Source of the DNA: Actinomycetes bacterium
Lineage (GTDB): Bacteria; Actinomycetota; Actinomycetes; Mycobacteriales; Mycobacteriaceae
DNA length: 7,294 bases
Assembly: GCA_022600695.1 (NCBI GenBank)
Contig: JAHZJY010000064.1
Coordinates: 1-7,294 of the forward strand
Reading direction: 5' to 3'
Both the position numbers and the translations under genes were made by a program. Within the stretch, counting starts at the first letter, position 1; each line of letters opens with the position of its first letter. Below the pieces are notes generated by a model. It did no database searches, was not told where the DNA came from, and saw only the letters and a list, made by a program, of their open reading frames with translations. Below, piece by piece: positions 1-7,294 of this stretch.

Positions 1-1892
1 ATGACCAACTGCGCCAGTGCGTATTCCACCGCGAACAACGCCGGCTGGGCCAGGTTGGTGGGCTCCAGGCCGGTTGGCTCCTGCCGGAGGGTGCCGACCA
101 CCTCGGCTTTGAGGTCGATTCCCAGTTCGGTGGCGAATCCGGTGGCGCACCGGTCGAAGTTCTCCCGGAACACGGCCTCGGTGTCGTACAGGCCGCGCGC
201 CATGCCGACGTGCTGCGCGCCCTGGCCGGGAAACAGGAACGCCACCTGGGCCGCGCCGCAGGTGACGCCCGGCGGGCAGTGGCCGATCGAGACGTTCTCA
301 TGCTCGGCGGCGGACAACGCGGCACACGCGTCGGCACGGTCGGCGACCACGGCCGCCATCCTGACCTCATGCTCCCGCCGACCTGCCAGGGTGAATGCGA
401 CGTCGGGCAGAGCCAGGTGCTCGTCGCGGGCGAGTGCGGCGGCCAGTGCGGCCCTGGCATCGCTGAGTGTCTCGGCGGTGCGGGCGGAAAGCAGCAGCAC
501 CTGCGGGCCGTCCGGGGCGGTGACGGCGGGGACAGGATCCGGCGCCTCCTCGACGACGACGTGCACATTGGTGCCACCGACGCCGAAGGAACTGACCCCG
601 GCCCGCCGCGGTGCGTCGGATTCCCAAGGCGTGTAGGCGTTCGCCACCACGAACGGTGTGTCCTCAAGGTGCAGTTCGGGATTGGGAGCCGTGTAGTGCA
701 CGGTCGGGGGAATGGCCTTGTTCTTCAGGCACAGGATGGTCTTGACCAGTCCGGTGACTCCGGATGCCGCATCGAGGTGGCCGATATTCGACTTCACCGC
801 ACCTAGAATGCACGGGCCTGACCGTTCGACCTCGGAGAGCTCGAAAGCCTGCCGCAGGGCTTCGATTTCGATCGGATCGCCCAGCGGGGTGCCGGTGCCG
901 TGGGTCTCCACGAATCCGATGGTCGAGGGGTCGACATCGGCGACCGCCTGCGCCTCGGCGATGACCTCCGCCTGGCCGGCGACCGCAGGTGCGGCGTAGG
1001 TCATCTTCATCGAGCCGTCGTTGTTGATCGCCGAGCCTCGGATGACGGCGTGGATCCGATCACCGTCGTCGAGTGCGGCCCGCAACGGCTTGAGGATCAA
1101 GGCGGCGACGCCGCTGCCGAAGATCGTGCCGTCGGAACGAACGTCGAACGGCCGGCAGTGGCCGGAGGGGGACACCATCGCACCCGGCTCGAAGGTGTAG
1201 CCGACGTGATGCGGAACGCGGATGGCCGAGGCGCCGGTCAGCGCCATGTCGCATTCGCCGGCGAGCAGGCTCTGGCACGCGAGATGCACCGCGACCAGAG
1301 ACGACGAACAGGCGGTCTGCACCGACAGGCTCGGCCCGCGCAGGTTCAGTTCGTGCGACACCCGGGTGGCCAGGTAGTCCTTGTCATTGAGCAGGACCAG
1401 GTTGAACATCTCGACGGTGATGCCCTCCCCGACCAGTTTCCTGGTGTCGCGGTGCGACATCAGGTTGTCCATCAGGTAGCCGCCGGCGGTGCTGCTGGCG
1501 AAAACGCCGATCGCTCCGTCGTAGGTGGCAGGGTCATAGCCGGAGTCTTCGAGGGCATGCCAGGAGGTCTGCAGGAACAACCGCTGCTGCGGGTCCATCA
1601 TCCGAGCGGTGTACGGGGTGATCCCGAAGTATTCGGCGTCGAACTCGTCGATCCCGTTGAGCATGGCAGCGCGGCGGACGTAGGCGGGATCGGCGAGCGT
1701 CTTGGCACTGACGCCGACGGCGCTGAGTGCCTCCTCGGACAGGGTGGTGACCGACTCCTCGCCGCGGCGCAGGTTGTCCCAGAACTGGGTCAGCGAGTCC
1801 GCGCCAGGAAAGCGGCCTGCCATTCCGATGACCGCAATCGCGTTGGGCGGCAACTCATTCGACCCGCCTACATTGGTTTTCTCCGTGGTCAA
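1..1892 (-). CDS. ppsE: Type I polyketide synthase, PpsE-like, N-terminal part (KS and start of AT; 3' end outside window)
   Basis: The first 630 residues are visible and the frame stays open to the left edge. The KS spans about 17-450 and carries Cys195 (QTACSSS), His331 (ETHGTGT) and His372 (KSNIGH), so it should be active. The AT begins near 550 with FLFPGQGAQHVGMA; its catalytic Ser lies outside the window. Passages such as LADPAYVRRA, INNDGS, DGTIFGSG and ILCLKNKAIPPT match M. tuberculosis PpsE as I remember it, not PpsB, PpsC or PpsD. PpsE is the last module of phthiocerol synthesis (KS-AT-ACP plus a condensation-like domain, methylmalonyl extender); whether those later domains are present here cannot be seen. 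The chosen TTG start overlaps the stop of the PpsA-like gene (TTGA) and has a GAAAGGA ribosome-binding site 8 bases upstream. An alternative is the in-frame TTG at 1853 (residue 14), giving MPPNAIAVIG, closer in length to the M. tuberculosis start but with a weaker upstream site. Confidence 0.86.
   Translation of the reverse strand, partial: MTTEKTNVGGSNELPPNAIAVIGMAGRFPGADSLTQFWDNLRRGEESVTTLSEEALSAVGVSAKTLADPAYVRRAAMLNGIDEFDAEYFGITPYTARMMDPQQRLFLQTSWHALEDSGYDPATYDGAIGVFASSTAGGYLMDNLMSHRDTRKLVGEGITVEMFNLVLLNDKDYLATRVSHELNLRGPSLSVQTACSSSLVAVHLACQSLLAGECDMALTGASAIRVPHHVGYTFEPGAMVSPSGHCRPFDVRSDGTIFGSGVAALILKPLRAALDDGDRIHAVIRGSAINNDGSMKMTYAAPAVAGQAEVIAEAQAVADVDPSTIGFVETHGTGTPLGDPIEIEALRQAFELSEVERSGPCILGAVKSNIGHLDAASGVTGLVKTILCLKNKAIPPTVHYTAPNPELHLEDTPFVVANAYTPWESDAPRRAGVSSFGVGGTNVHVVVEEAPDPVPAVTAPDGPQVLLLSARTAETLSDARAALAAALARDEHLALPDVAFTLAGRREHEVRMAAVVADRADACAALSAAEHENVSIGHCPPGVTCGAAQVAFLFPGQGAQHVGMARGLYDTEAVFRENFDRCATGFATELGIDLKAEVVGTLRQEPTGLEPTNLAQPALFAVEYALAQLV
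1889..1892 (-). other. TTGA stop-start overlap between PpsA-like and PpsE-like genes
   Basis: The TGA stop of the PpsA-like gene (1891-1889) shares bases with the proposed TTG start of the PpsE-like gene (1892-1890). This is the usual arrangement for translational coupling, which would keep two consecutive PKS modules at matched levels. No room exists for a separate promoter or for any intervening module gene. Confidence 0.75.
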
Positions 1893-4800
1893 ACCACATG
1901 TCCTTTCCGTCTGCCCGCCTGGGCTCCCTTGCGGGCCCGGGCGCGTTGCTGGGCACGCGCGCCGAGTCCGGACCGGCCGGTCGCCGGTTCATCATCGGCC
2001 GGTGGGTAGCCCAACCGCTCGCACAGCGCACCGGTCAAGGATGAGATGGTCGGGTATTCGTAGATCAGCGCCGCCGGCAGCGCGATGCCCAGACTCGCAC
2101 CGAGGCCGCGTTGAAGCTTGACGCTCATCAGCGAATCCATACCGAGTTGGAAGAAACCCGCCTCGGGGTCCAGCGCCGCGCCGGACGGCATTCCGATCAC
2201 CGTCGAGGCCAACCCGGCGATGTGGTCGGCCAGCAGTTCACGGCGCCGGTCGGGTGGGCATTCGCGTAGCGCTTTGCGGAGCTCGCTCTCGGGGGCCGAA
2301 TCGTCGGCGGCATCCTCACGGGCCAGCACGTCGTCGACGATACGCAGCGCTCCGCGGGTGCGGTACGCCGCGGCCAGCAGCGGCCAGTCCGCATCGACCA
2401 CCGTGGTGCGCACCGGCGCGCCGGAACCCATCACCAGCGGCAACGCCTGGATGGCGACCTCGTCGGGCATCGGCTCGAGCCCGGCGCTGGCCATCACCTC
2501 GCCGGCCTCGGACTGCAGGTCGGCGAGGGACTTCCACAGTCCCCAGTTCACGACGGTGGCCGGCAGCCCCATGGTGCGGCGCGCGTAGGCGAAGGTATCG
2601 AGGAAGGCACTGGTGGCCGTGTAATGCGCGAGCCAGCGCGACCCGAGCAGACCGGAGATCGACGAGAACAGAACGAAGTGGCGGACATCGGTTTTCAACG
2701 ACAGCTCGTGAAGCACGCCCAGCGCGTCCAGCTTCGGACGGAACATGGTGCTGACGTCATCGTCGGTCATCTCCGACAGGGTCACCGGGCCGCCGGCGAA
2801 CGCCGCGAGGTACATGCCGTCGAGCGCCGGGAGTTCGGTACCGAACCGGTCGAACAGCGCGGCCATCGCGGTTTGATCGGTGACGTCCGCGGCCACCTGG
2901 ACCAGCGCGGTACCGGAAGCGGCGAGTCGCCGGTGAAGATCATCCAACCGTTGACCGGGATTGCGCGACACCGCGACGATCGTCCCCGCACCCATGTCGG
3001 CGAGTTGCTGGATCAGATACGGACCGATGTGGCCGGTGGCCCCGATGACCAACTGGCTGCCGTCGTTGGCCAGCAAACCAGCGGATCCCGTTGCCGCCGT
3101 TGGTTCCAGTCTCGGGACGTGCCGCACACCGGACCGGTAGACGACCTGGTCCTCACCGTCGCCGGCGGTGGCCTCGCGGCGCACCTGCCGGGCGGCCAGC
3201 ACCGCCGGCATGGACTCGTCGAGGTCGATGCATCCGCCCCATATCTCCGGGTGCTCCAGGGCCAGCGTGCGACCCAGGCCCCAGAGCACGGCATGCACGG
3301 GGTTGGCCCGGTCGCCGTCAGTGACGGGCTGGGCGTTGCGGGTCAGGAAGAAAAGCTTCGGCGGTGACGGCAGCGTGGTCAGTTCGGTGACGATTCGTCG
3401 CGCCTCACCGAACAGCCGGTAGGCGGCGGCCACGTCGATCGGCGAGCCGGTACCGGTCGGGGCGTAGAGCACATTGTCCACCGTGTCGATGGGACCGCGA
3501 CCGAGTTCGGCGGCCAACTCTTCGTCTCCCAGCACCAGCCACGATCCGGCGGTACCGGTGGGATCCTCGGGCAGGAGTCGGCTCGGCCAGGTCGGTTGGT
3601 ACAGCCAGTCGGCCGGGACGGGGCTGCCCCCGGCCGCAGATGGCCTTGCGCCGCTTGGCCGTACACCCAAGCGGGCAGCGGGGGCGAAGTCGATCCAATG
3701 CCGGGTATGGCGCCAAGGCGTGGTCGGCAGCGCCGGGTGTGGCTCCGGAGGGTGCGGACCGACCGGAGGCCGGGCGGTGTGTGTCGCGTTGAGGGCGGTG
3801 TGGAATGCGACGGTGTCATTGGTGTCACGCTGCAGCGTGCCGAGGCTGTGATGGTGGGTGTTGCCGATTTCCGGATCATCGAGAGTGTCGGAAATCGCCT
3901 TGGTCAGCAACGGGTGCGGGCTGATCTCGATGAAGGTGCAGTGATCGGCGCCGGCCGCGGCGATGGCCTCGCTGAACCGGACCGGGTTCCGCAGATTTGA
4001 CACCCAGTGGTCGGCATCGAATTGTGGTGTGGCATCCGCATTTTCGACCGTGGTGATCAGCGGGATCACCGGAAATCCCGGCATCAGATCAGCCAGGGCG
4101 GCCTTCAGATCCGGCAGGATCGGATCCATCATCGCGTGGTGGGACGCCACATCCACGTTGACCCTGCGGGCGAACGTGTTCTGCCCGGTGGCCCGGGCGA
4201 TGAGGGTGTCGACGGCCTCGGCCGGCCCGGCCACGACGGTCTGGCGCGGTGAGGCGTACACCGCCACCGTCACCTCCGGAAGGTCGGAAATCAGCGCCTC
4301 GGTGGCGGGAGCGCCGAGTTCCAGTAGGGCTATCGCACCCTGCTCGGCATGCTGCGACATCAACTGCGACCGTCGGGCGATGACGCGGAAGCCCTCGGCC
4401 GGAGTCAGCGCACCGGCCACCACCGACGCGGTGACCTCGCCCATCGAGTGCCCGACCACCGCATCGGGTTCGACCCCGTAGGAGCGCCAGAGTGCGGTCA
4501 GCGCCAACTGGACGCCGACCAGCACCGGCTGGATCTGCTCGATCCGGGTCAGCTCCTGCCCGCCTGCCAGCACCTCGTGGAGCGAGAATCCGACCTCGGC
4601 GACGAAATCCGGTTCCAGGGCCGCGACGGCTTCGGCGAATGCATGCTCGTCGGCGAGCAACTGACGGCCCATCCCCGCCCACTGGGAACCCTGACCCGAA
4701 TATACGAAAACGGTTCCCGGACCGCACGCGCCCTGGTGCGGGCCGACCACCCCGGTGGCGATCTGGCCGGTCGCGATCTCGCCGGTGGCCAGTGTCCGTA

Positions 4801-6607
4801 GCCCGGCCACTGCCTCGTCGCGGTCCGCCGCACAGACCGTGGCGAACGTCGGGTGATGAGTCCGGTGATGATTGAGGGTGTGGGCCACGTCCGCCAGCGG
4901 GACGTCGGCCCCGGGTCCGGTCATCCAGTCGGCCAGCATGGCGGCCGTCGACGCCAGGCGTTCGGGACTCTTCCCGCTCACCACGACGGTGGTCACCGGC
5001 ACCGCCGGGGCGGGCAGCCGCGCGGGAGCCGGATACGCCTGCTCCAGCACCACGTGCGCGTTGGTGCCCCCGAAACCGAAGGCTGACACGCCGGCGCGGC
5101 GCGAGCGGCCGGTGGCCGGCCAACGGGTCGTCTCATCGACGACCTTCAGCCGCAGTTCGTCGAACGGGATGTGCGGATTGGGCTCGTCGAAACTCTGATT
5201 CGGCGGAATCTCGCCGCGCTGCACCGCCAAAACGGTCTTGATCAGGCCGACGATGCCTGCGGCGGCCTCGAGGTGGCCGAGGTTCGTCTTGACCGCACCG
5301 AATAGCAGTGGCGCCTCAGGTTGTCGGCCCCGTCCGTAGACCGCCCCGAGGGCCCGGGCCTCGATGGGATCGCCGAGCAGCGTCCCGGTTCCGTGCGCCT
5401 CGACGTAGTCGACGTCGGAGGGCTCCACATCGGCGTCGGCGCAGGCGGCCCGGAGCACGGCGGCCTGAGCGGCCGGGTTCGGAGCCATCAGGCCATTGGA
5501 CCGGCCGTCCTGATTGACCGCGGAGCCCCGCACGACCGCCAGCACCTCGTCGCCGTCGCGCAGCGCATCGGAGAGCCGTTTGAGCACCGCGACCCCGCAG
5601 CCCTCTCCGCGGACGAATCCGTCGGCCGAGGCGTCGAATGCATGGCAGGCGCCGGTCGGCGACATGGCTCCGGCCTGGTCGAAGCTGCGGGTCACCACAG
5701 GTGACAGCAGCAGGTTGACCCCGCCGGCGATGGCGAGTTCGGACTGACCGGTGCGCAGGCTCTGGCACGCCAGGTGTACCGCCACCAACGAGGACGAGCA
5801 GGCGGTGTCGACGGTCATCGAGGGCCCGCGCAGATCCAGGAAGTACGACAGCCGGTTGGCGATGATGCTCAACGCGCCACCGGTTCCGGTCCACACGTCG
5901 ACCTGGCTGAGATCCCGCGAGGCCAGGTATCCGTACTCGCTGACGCACGCGCCGACGAACACACCGGTCTGCGAGCGCTGCAAGGACTCGGCCGGTATCC
6001 CGGCATGTTCGAGCGCTTCGACGGTCACCTCGAGCATCAGGCGCTGCTGCGGGTCGATGTAGTCCGCCTCCCCGGGGGCGATCCCGAAGAAGTCGGCATC
6101 GAACCTGGCGATGTCACCGAGGAACGAACCCCAGCGGGTGGTTCCCGCCAGCGCCGCCGCGGTCTGCGGGGAGCCGTCGTCGAACGCCTGCCACCGGTCG
6201 TCGGGCACGGCCGTCACCGCCGAGCGGCGGGCGGTCATCAGGTCCCAGAGCGCGTCGGGTCCGTTCGCCTCGCCGGGGAGCCGGCAGCCGAGGCCGATGA
6301 TGGCGATCGGTTCGGTCAGGGTGGCGGGAGTGACTTCCTGTGCACGCGCCGCTGCCAGTTCCGGATGCGTCAGCGCATGGGCCAGGCTGTTGACCGTCGG
6401 GTTCTGCCAGATGTCGACGGGCGACACCGCGCGTCCCAACAACTCGGACAGCTCGCCGGCCAGCACCACCCCGTCGCGCGATCCGACACCGAGTTCGTTG
6501 AAGGGAAGATCACCATCGATCCGCTCCGGGCTGCAGCCGACATTGGTGACGAGGTAGTCGACCAGCCAGTGCCGGAGGTCTGCCTCACCGTTGCCGGCTG
6601 AAGTCAT
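1889..6607 (-). CDS. ppsA: Modular type I polyketide synthase, PpsA-like (ACP-KS-AT-KR-ACP)
   Basis: This complete 1572-residue PKS should accept a fatty acyl starter from the upstream ligase and extend it once. Domains, by motif: N-terminal ACP about 8-82, with phosphopantetheine Ser43 in GVGSRD; KS about 98-525, with Cys270 (DTACSSS), His405 (EAHGTGT) and His445 (KTNLGH); AT about 632-935, with [10 protein letters not shown], Ser721 in GHSMGE and His823 in VASH; KR structural part from about 998 and NADPH-binding part from about 1186, with GATGHIG 1189-1195, Lys1292, Ser1316 and Tyr1329; C-terminal ACP about 1455-1530, with Ser1492 in GMDSL. There is no DH, ER or TE. The N-terminus ([15 protein letters not shown]) closely resembles M. 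tuberculosis PpsA, and the same domain order sets PpsA apart from PpsB-E, MAS and Pks13. It is about 300 residues shorter than M. tuberculosis PpsA as I recall its length (about 1876). Oddities are Ser1333 where most KRs have Asn, and a basic tail from about 1545 to 1568. The ATG is fixed by the ATGA overlap with the ligase gene. Confidence 0.9.
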   Translation of the reverse strand: MTSAGNGEADLRHWLVDYLVTNVGCSPERIDGDLPFNELGVGSRDGVVLAGELSELLGRAVSPVDIWQNPTVNSLAHALTHPELAAARAQEVTPATLTEPIAIIGLGCRLPGEANGPDALWDLMTARRSAVTAVPDDRWQAFDDGSPQTAAALAGTTRWGSFLGDIARFDADFFGIAPGEADYIDPQQRLMLEVTVEALEHAGIPAESLQRSQTGVFVGACVSEYGYLASRDLSQVDVWTGTGGALSIIANRLSYFLDLRGPSMTVDTACSSSLVAVHLACQSLRTGQSELAIAGGVNLLLSPVVTRSFDQAGAMSPTGACHAFDASADGFVRGEGCGVAVLKRLSDALRDGDEVLAVVRGSAVNQDGRSNGLMAPNPAAQAAVLRAACADADVEPSDVDYVEAHGTGTLLGDPIEARALGAVYGRGRQPEAPLLFGAVKTNLGHLEAAAGIVGLIKTVLAVQRGEIPPNQSFDEPNPHIPFDELRLKVVDETTRWPATGRSRRAGVSAFGFGGTNAHVVLEQAYPAPARLPAPAVPVTTVVVSGKSPERLASTAAMLADWMTGPGADVPLADVAHTLNHHRTHHPTFATVCAADRDEAVAGLRTLATGEIATGQIATGVVGPHQGACGPGTVFVYSGQGSQWAGMGRQLLADEHAFAEAVAALEPDFVAEVGFSLHEVLAGGQELTRIEQIQPVLVGVQLALTALWRSYGVEPDAVVGHSMGEVTASVVAGALTPAEGFRVIARRSQLMSQHAEQGAIALLELGAPATEALISDLPEVTVAVYASPRQTVVAGPAEAVDTLIARATGQNTFARRVNVDVASHHAMMDPILPDLKAALADLMPGFPVIPLITTVENADATPQFDADHWVSNLRNPVRFSEAIAAAGADHCTFIEISPHPLLTKAISDTLDDPEIGNTHHHSLGTLQRDTNDTVAFHTALNATHTARPPVGPHPPEPHPALPTTPWRHTRHWIDFAPAARLGVRPSGARPSAAGGSPVPADWLYQPTWPSRLLPEDPTGTAGSWLVLGDEELAAELGRGPIDTVDNVLYAPTGTGSPIDVAAAYRLFGEARRIVTELTTLPSPPKLFFLTRNAQPVTDGDRANPVHAVLWGLGRTLALEHPEIWGGCIDLDESMPAVLAARQVRREATAGDGEDQVVYRSGVRHVPRLEPTAATGSAGLLANDGSQLVIGATGHIGPYLIQQLADMGAGTIVAVSRNPGQRLDDLHRRLAASGTALVQVAADVTDQTAMAALFDRFGTELPALDGMYLAAFAGGPVTLSEMTDDDVSTMFRPKLDALGVLHELSLKTDVRHFVLFSSISGLLGSRWLAHYTATSAFLDTFAYARRTMGLPATVVNWGLWKSLADLQSEAGEVMASAGLEPMPDEVAIQALPLVMGSGAPVRTTVVDADWPLLAAAYRTRGALRIVDDVLAREDAADDSAPESELRKALRECPPDRRRELLADHIAGLASTVIGMPSGAALDPEAGFFQLGMDSLMSVKLQRGLGASLGIALPAALIYEYPTISSLTGALCERLGYPPADDEPATGRSGLGARAQQRARARKGAQAGRRKGHVV
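1901..1907 (-). promoter_or_regulatory. Ribosome-binding site for the PpsE-like gene
   Basis: On the minus strand this reads GAAAGGA, a good Shine-Dalgarno match, 8 bases before the TTG at 1892. It lies inside the last codons of the PpsA-like gene (Arg-Lys-Gly). It decides the TTG start, since no other start codon in that frame is as well placed. Confidence 0.6.
4752..4796 (-). repeat. Three imperfect 15-base tandem repeats in the KS-AT linker
   Basis: On the plus strand the units begin CCGGTGGCGATCTGG (4752), CCGGTCGCGATCTCG (4767) and CCGGTGGCCAGTGTC (4782). Units 1 and 2 differ at two positions; unit 3 matches mainly in its first half. The repeat is in frame and encodes roughly [15 protein letters not shown], residues 606-620 of the PpsA-like protein, just before the AT domain. 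It probably arose by replication slippage in a flexible linker and should not affect catalysis. Confidence 0.65.
6604..6607 (-). other. ATGA stop-start overlap between ligase and PpsA-like genes
   Basis: The ATG of the PpsA-like gene (6607-6605) overlaps the TGA stop of the ligase gene (6606-6604). No clear Shine-Dalgarno sequence is seen just upstream (minus strand TGGACATCGCGGT), so translation of the PKS probably depends on re-initiation after the ligase gene. Confidence 0.85.
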
Positions 6608-7294
6608 ACCGCGATGTCCATGGCGTCCACGCGCTGGAATTCACCTTGCCGATACAGTTCACCGCAGGACGCCCGGCGAATCTTGCCGCTCGTGGTGATG
6701 GGGATCGATCCCGGCGACACCAGAACCAGGTCATCCACCCGCAGATTGTGCAGCTTCCAGACCGCTTTGGCCACCTCGCGCTTGACCCCATTCAGCTGGG
6801 GCGCGGGCTTGAACTCGACGATGGCGACCAGATTCTCGGACGCCTCGTCCTCAACAGCGATCGCGGCGACCCGGCCACCGGTGATCTCGCGGATGGTGGC
6901 CTCGATGTCCTCGGGGTAGTGGTTACTGCCGTCGACGATCAGCAGGTCCTTGAGCCGGCCCATGATGAACAACTCGCCGTCGGACATCGCTCCGAGGTCA
7001 CCGGTGCGCAGCCACGGGCCGGCCACGGTGCCCTCGGACGGGTTGTTGATGCGGGCTCGGAACGCCCGGGTGGTCAGCTCCGGCTTGCGCCAGTAGCCCA
7101 GCGCGACGTTGTCCCCGCGGGTCCAGATCTCCCCGATGCTGCCGGCCGGCTGTTCGATGCCCGTCTCCGGGTCGACTATGCGCACCTCATAGGCCTGCGG
7201 CGGTCCGTAGCTGACCAGTTCGGTGCCGGTCTCCTGCGCGGCATCGCAGCGCTCGGCAACGCCGGCGGCAAGTTCCTGCAGGTCGAAGCGGGCG
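6604..7294 (-). CDS. fadD26: Fatty acyl-AMP ligase, FadD26-like, C-terminal part (5' end outside window)
   Basis: Only the last 229 residues are visible; the frame is open to the right edge, so the true start lies beyond it. Enzymes of this family adenylate a fatty acid with ATP and transfer the acyl group to the ACP of a partner polyketide synthase instead of to CoA. The visible part is the end of the large domain and the small C-terminal domain of an ANL-superfamily adenylating enzyme. Motifs seen include [20 protein letters not shown], the hinge/ATP-ribose motif [29 protein letters not shown] and the terminal [10 protein letters not shown], whose Lys is the conserved adenylation lysine. 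These match the C-terminus of M. tuberculosis FadD26 as I remember it. The FAAL-specific insertion that separates FAALs from CoA ligases lies upstream and cannot be checked. The choice of FAAL therefore rests on overall similarity and on the PKS next door with an N-terminal ACP. Its stop TGA overlaps the next gene's ATG. Confidence 0.85.
   Translation of the reverse strand, partial: ARFDLQELAAGVAERCDAAQETGTELVSYGPPQAYEVRIVDPETGIEQPAGSIGEIWTRGDNVALGYWRKPELTTRAFRARINNPSEGTVAGPWLRTGDLGAMSDGELFIMGRLKDLLIVDGSNHYPEDIEATIREITGGRVAAIAVEDEASENLVAIVEFKPAPQLNGVKREVAKAVWKLHNLRVDDLVLVSPGSIPITTSGKIRRASCGELYRQGEFQRVDAMDIAV

Noticed and set aside
1..1892. Suspicion that the left part is a pseudogene, because no ATG-started minus-strand frame covers it
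   Set aside because: Reading from the TTG at 1892 gives 630 uninterrupted residues with all KS catalytic residues. The gene simply uses a TTG start and runs off the window.
900..2009. 369-residue plus-strand reading frame, and the 211-residue one at 1-636
   Set aside because: They lie opposite the PpsE-like KS, whose motifs are intact and continuous. Their translations are Arg/Gly/Ala-rich with no recognisable motif, as expected for shadows in high-GC DNA.
4089..5123. 344-residue minus-strand reading frame within the PpsA-like gene, and a similar one at 5316-5948
   Set aside because: Each is in a different frame from the PpsA-like gene and is Arg/Gly-rich. The overlapping PKS frame carries complete AT and KS motifs, so these are shadows.
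1265..5770. Identical 16-base stretch at 1265-1280 and 5755-5770, with further similarity around it
   Set aside because: Both encode the conserved KS segment just after the active-site Cys ([14 protein letters not shown]). It is homology between KS domains, not a mobile element or separate repeat family.
1889..6607. Pks13 or MAS identity for the complete PKS
   Set aside because: Pks13 also follows a ligase gene (fadD32) and has an N-terminal ACP, but it lacks a KR and ends in a thioesterase. MAS has DH and ER domains and no N-terminal ACP. The layout here fits PpsA only.
1..7294. RNA genes, CRISPR arrays, insertion sequences, promoters or terminators
   Set aside because: The whole window is filled by three overlapping protein genes. 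I saw no regularly spaced repeats, transposase motifs, tRNA-like folds or intergenic space.

Overview
The window is a high-GC piece of an actinobacterial chromosome, most likely from Mycobacterium/Mycolicibacterium or a close relative in Mycobacteriales. The reason is that all three proteins resemble the phthiocerol (PDIM) polyketide machinery of mycobacteria, compared here from memory because no search could be run. All genuine coding lies on the minus strand, and there is no intergenic DNA. The long plus-strand reading frames are GC-rich shadows.

In order of transcription (right to left) the window holds three genes. First is the C-terminal 229 residues of a fatty acyl-AMP ligase (FadD26-like), cut by the right edge. 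Second is a complete 1572-residue modular polyketide synthase with order ACP-KS-AT-KR-ACP, which is the PpsA layout. Third are the first 630 residues (KS and the beginning of AT) of a second PKS whose KS is PpsE-like, cut by the left edge. The genes overlap by 4 bases at both junctions (ATGA and TTGA), so they look like one translationally coupled operon. The promoter and terminator lie outside the window.

The genes should form one assembly line. The ligase activates a fatty acid as acyl-AMP and passes it to the N-terminal ACP of the PpsA-like protein. That module adds one extender unit and probably reduces the keto group to a hydroxyl. The chain then passes to the PpsE-like protein for what is, by family analogy, the last extension.

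The most notable point is what is absent. In the classical mycobacterial locus, ppsB, ppsC and ppsD lie between ppsA and ppsE. Here the PpsA-like stop codon overlaps the PpsE-like start, so the visible operon goes straight from first to last module. This suggests a compact two-module system making a shorter phthiocerol-like lipid with a single hydroxyl, possibly undescribed. Related observations are an Arg/Lys-rich C-terminal tail on the PpsA-like protein at the new module interface, an Asn-to-Ser replacement in the KR active-site motif, and AT motifs that leave the extender unit ambiguous.
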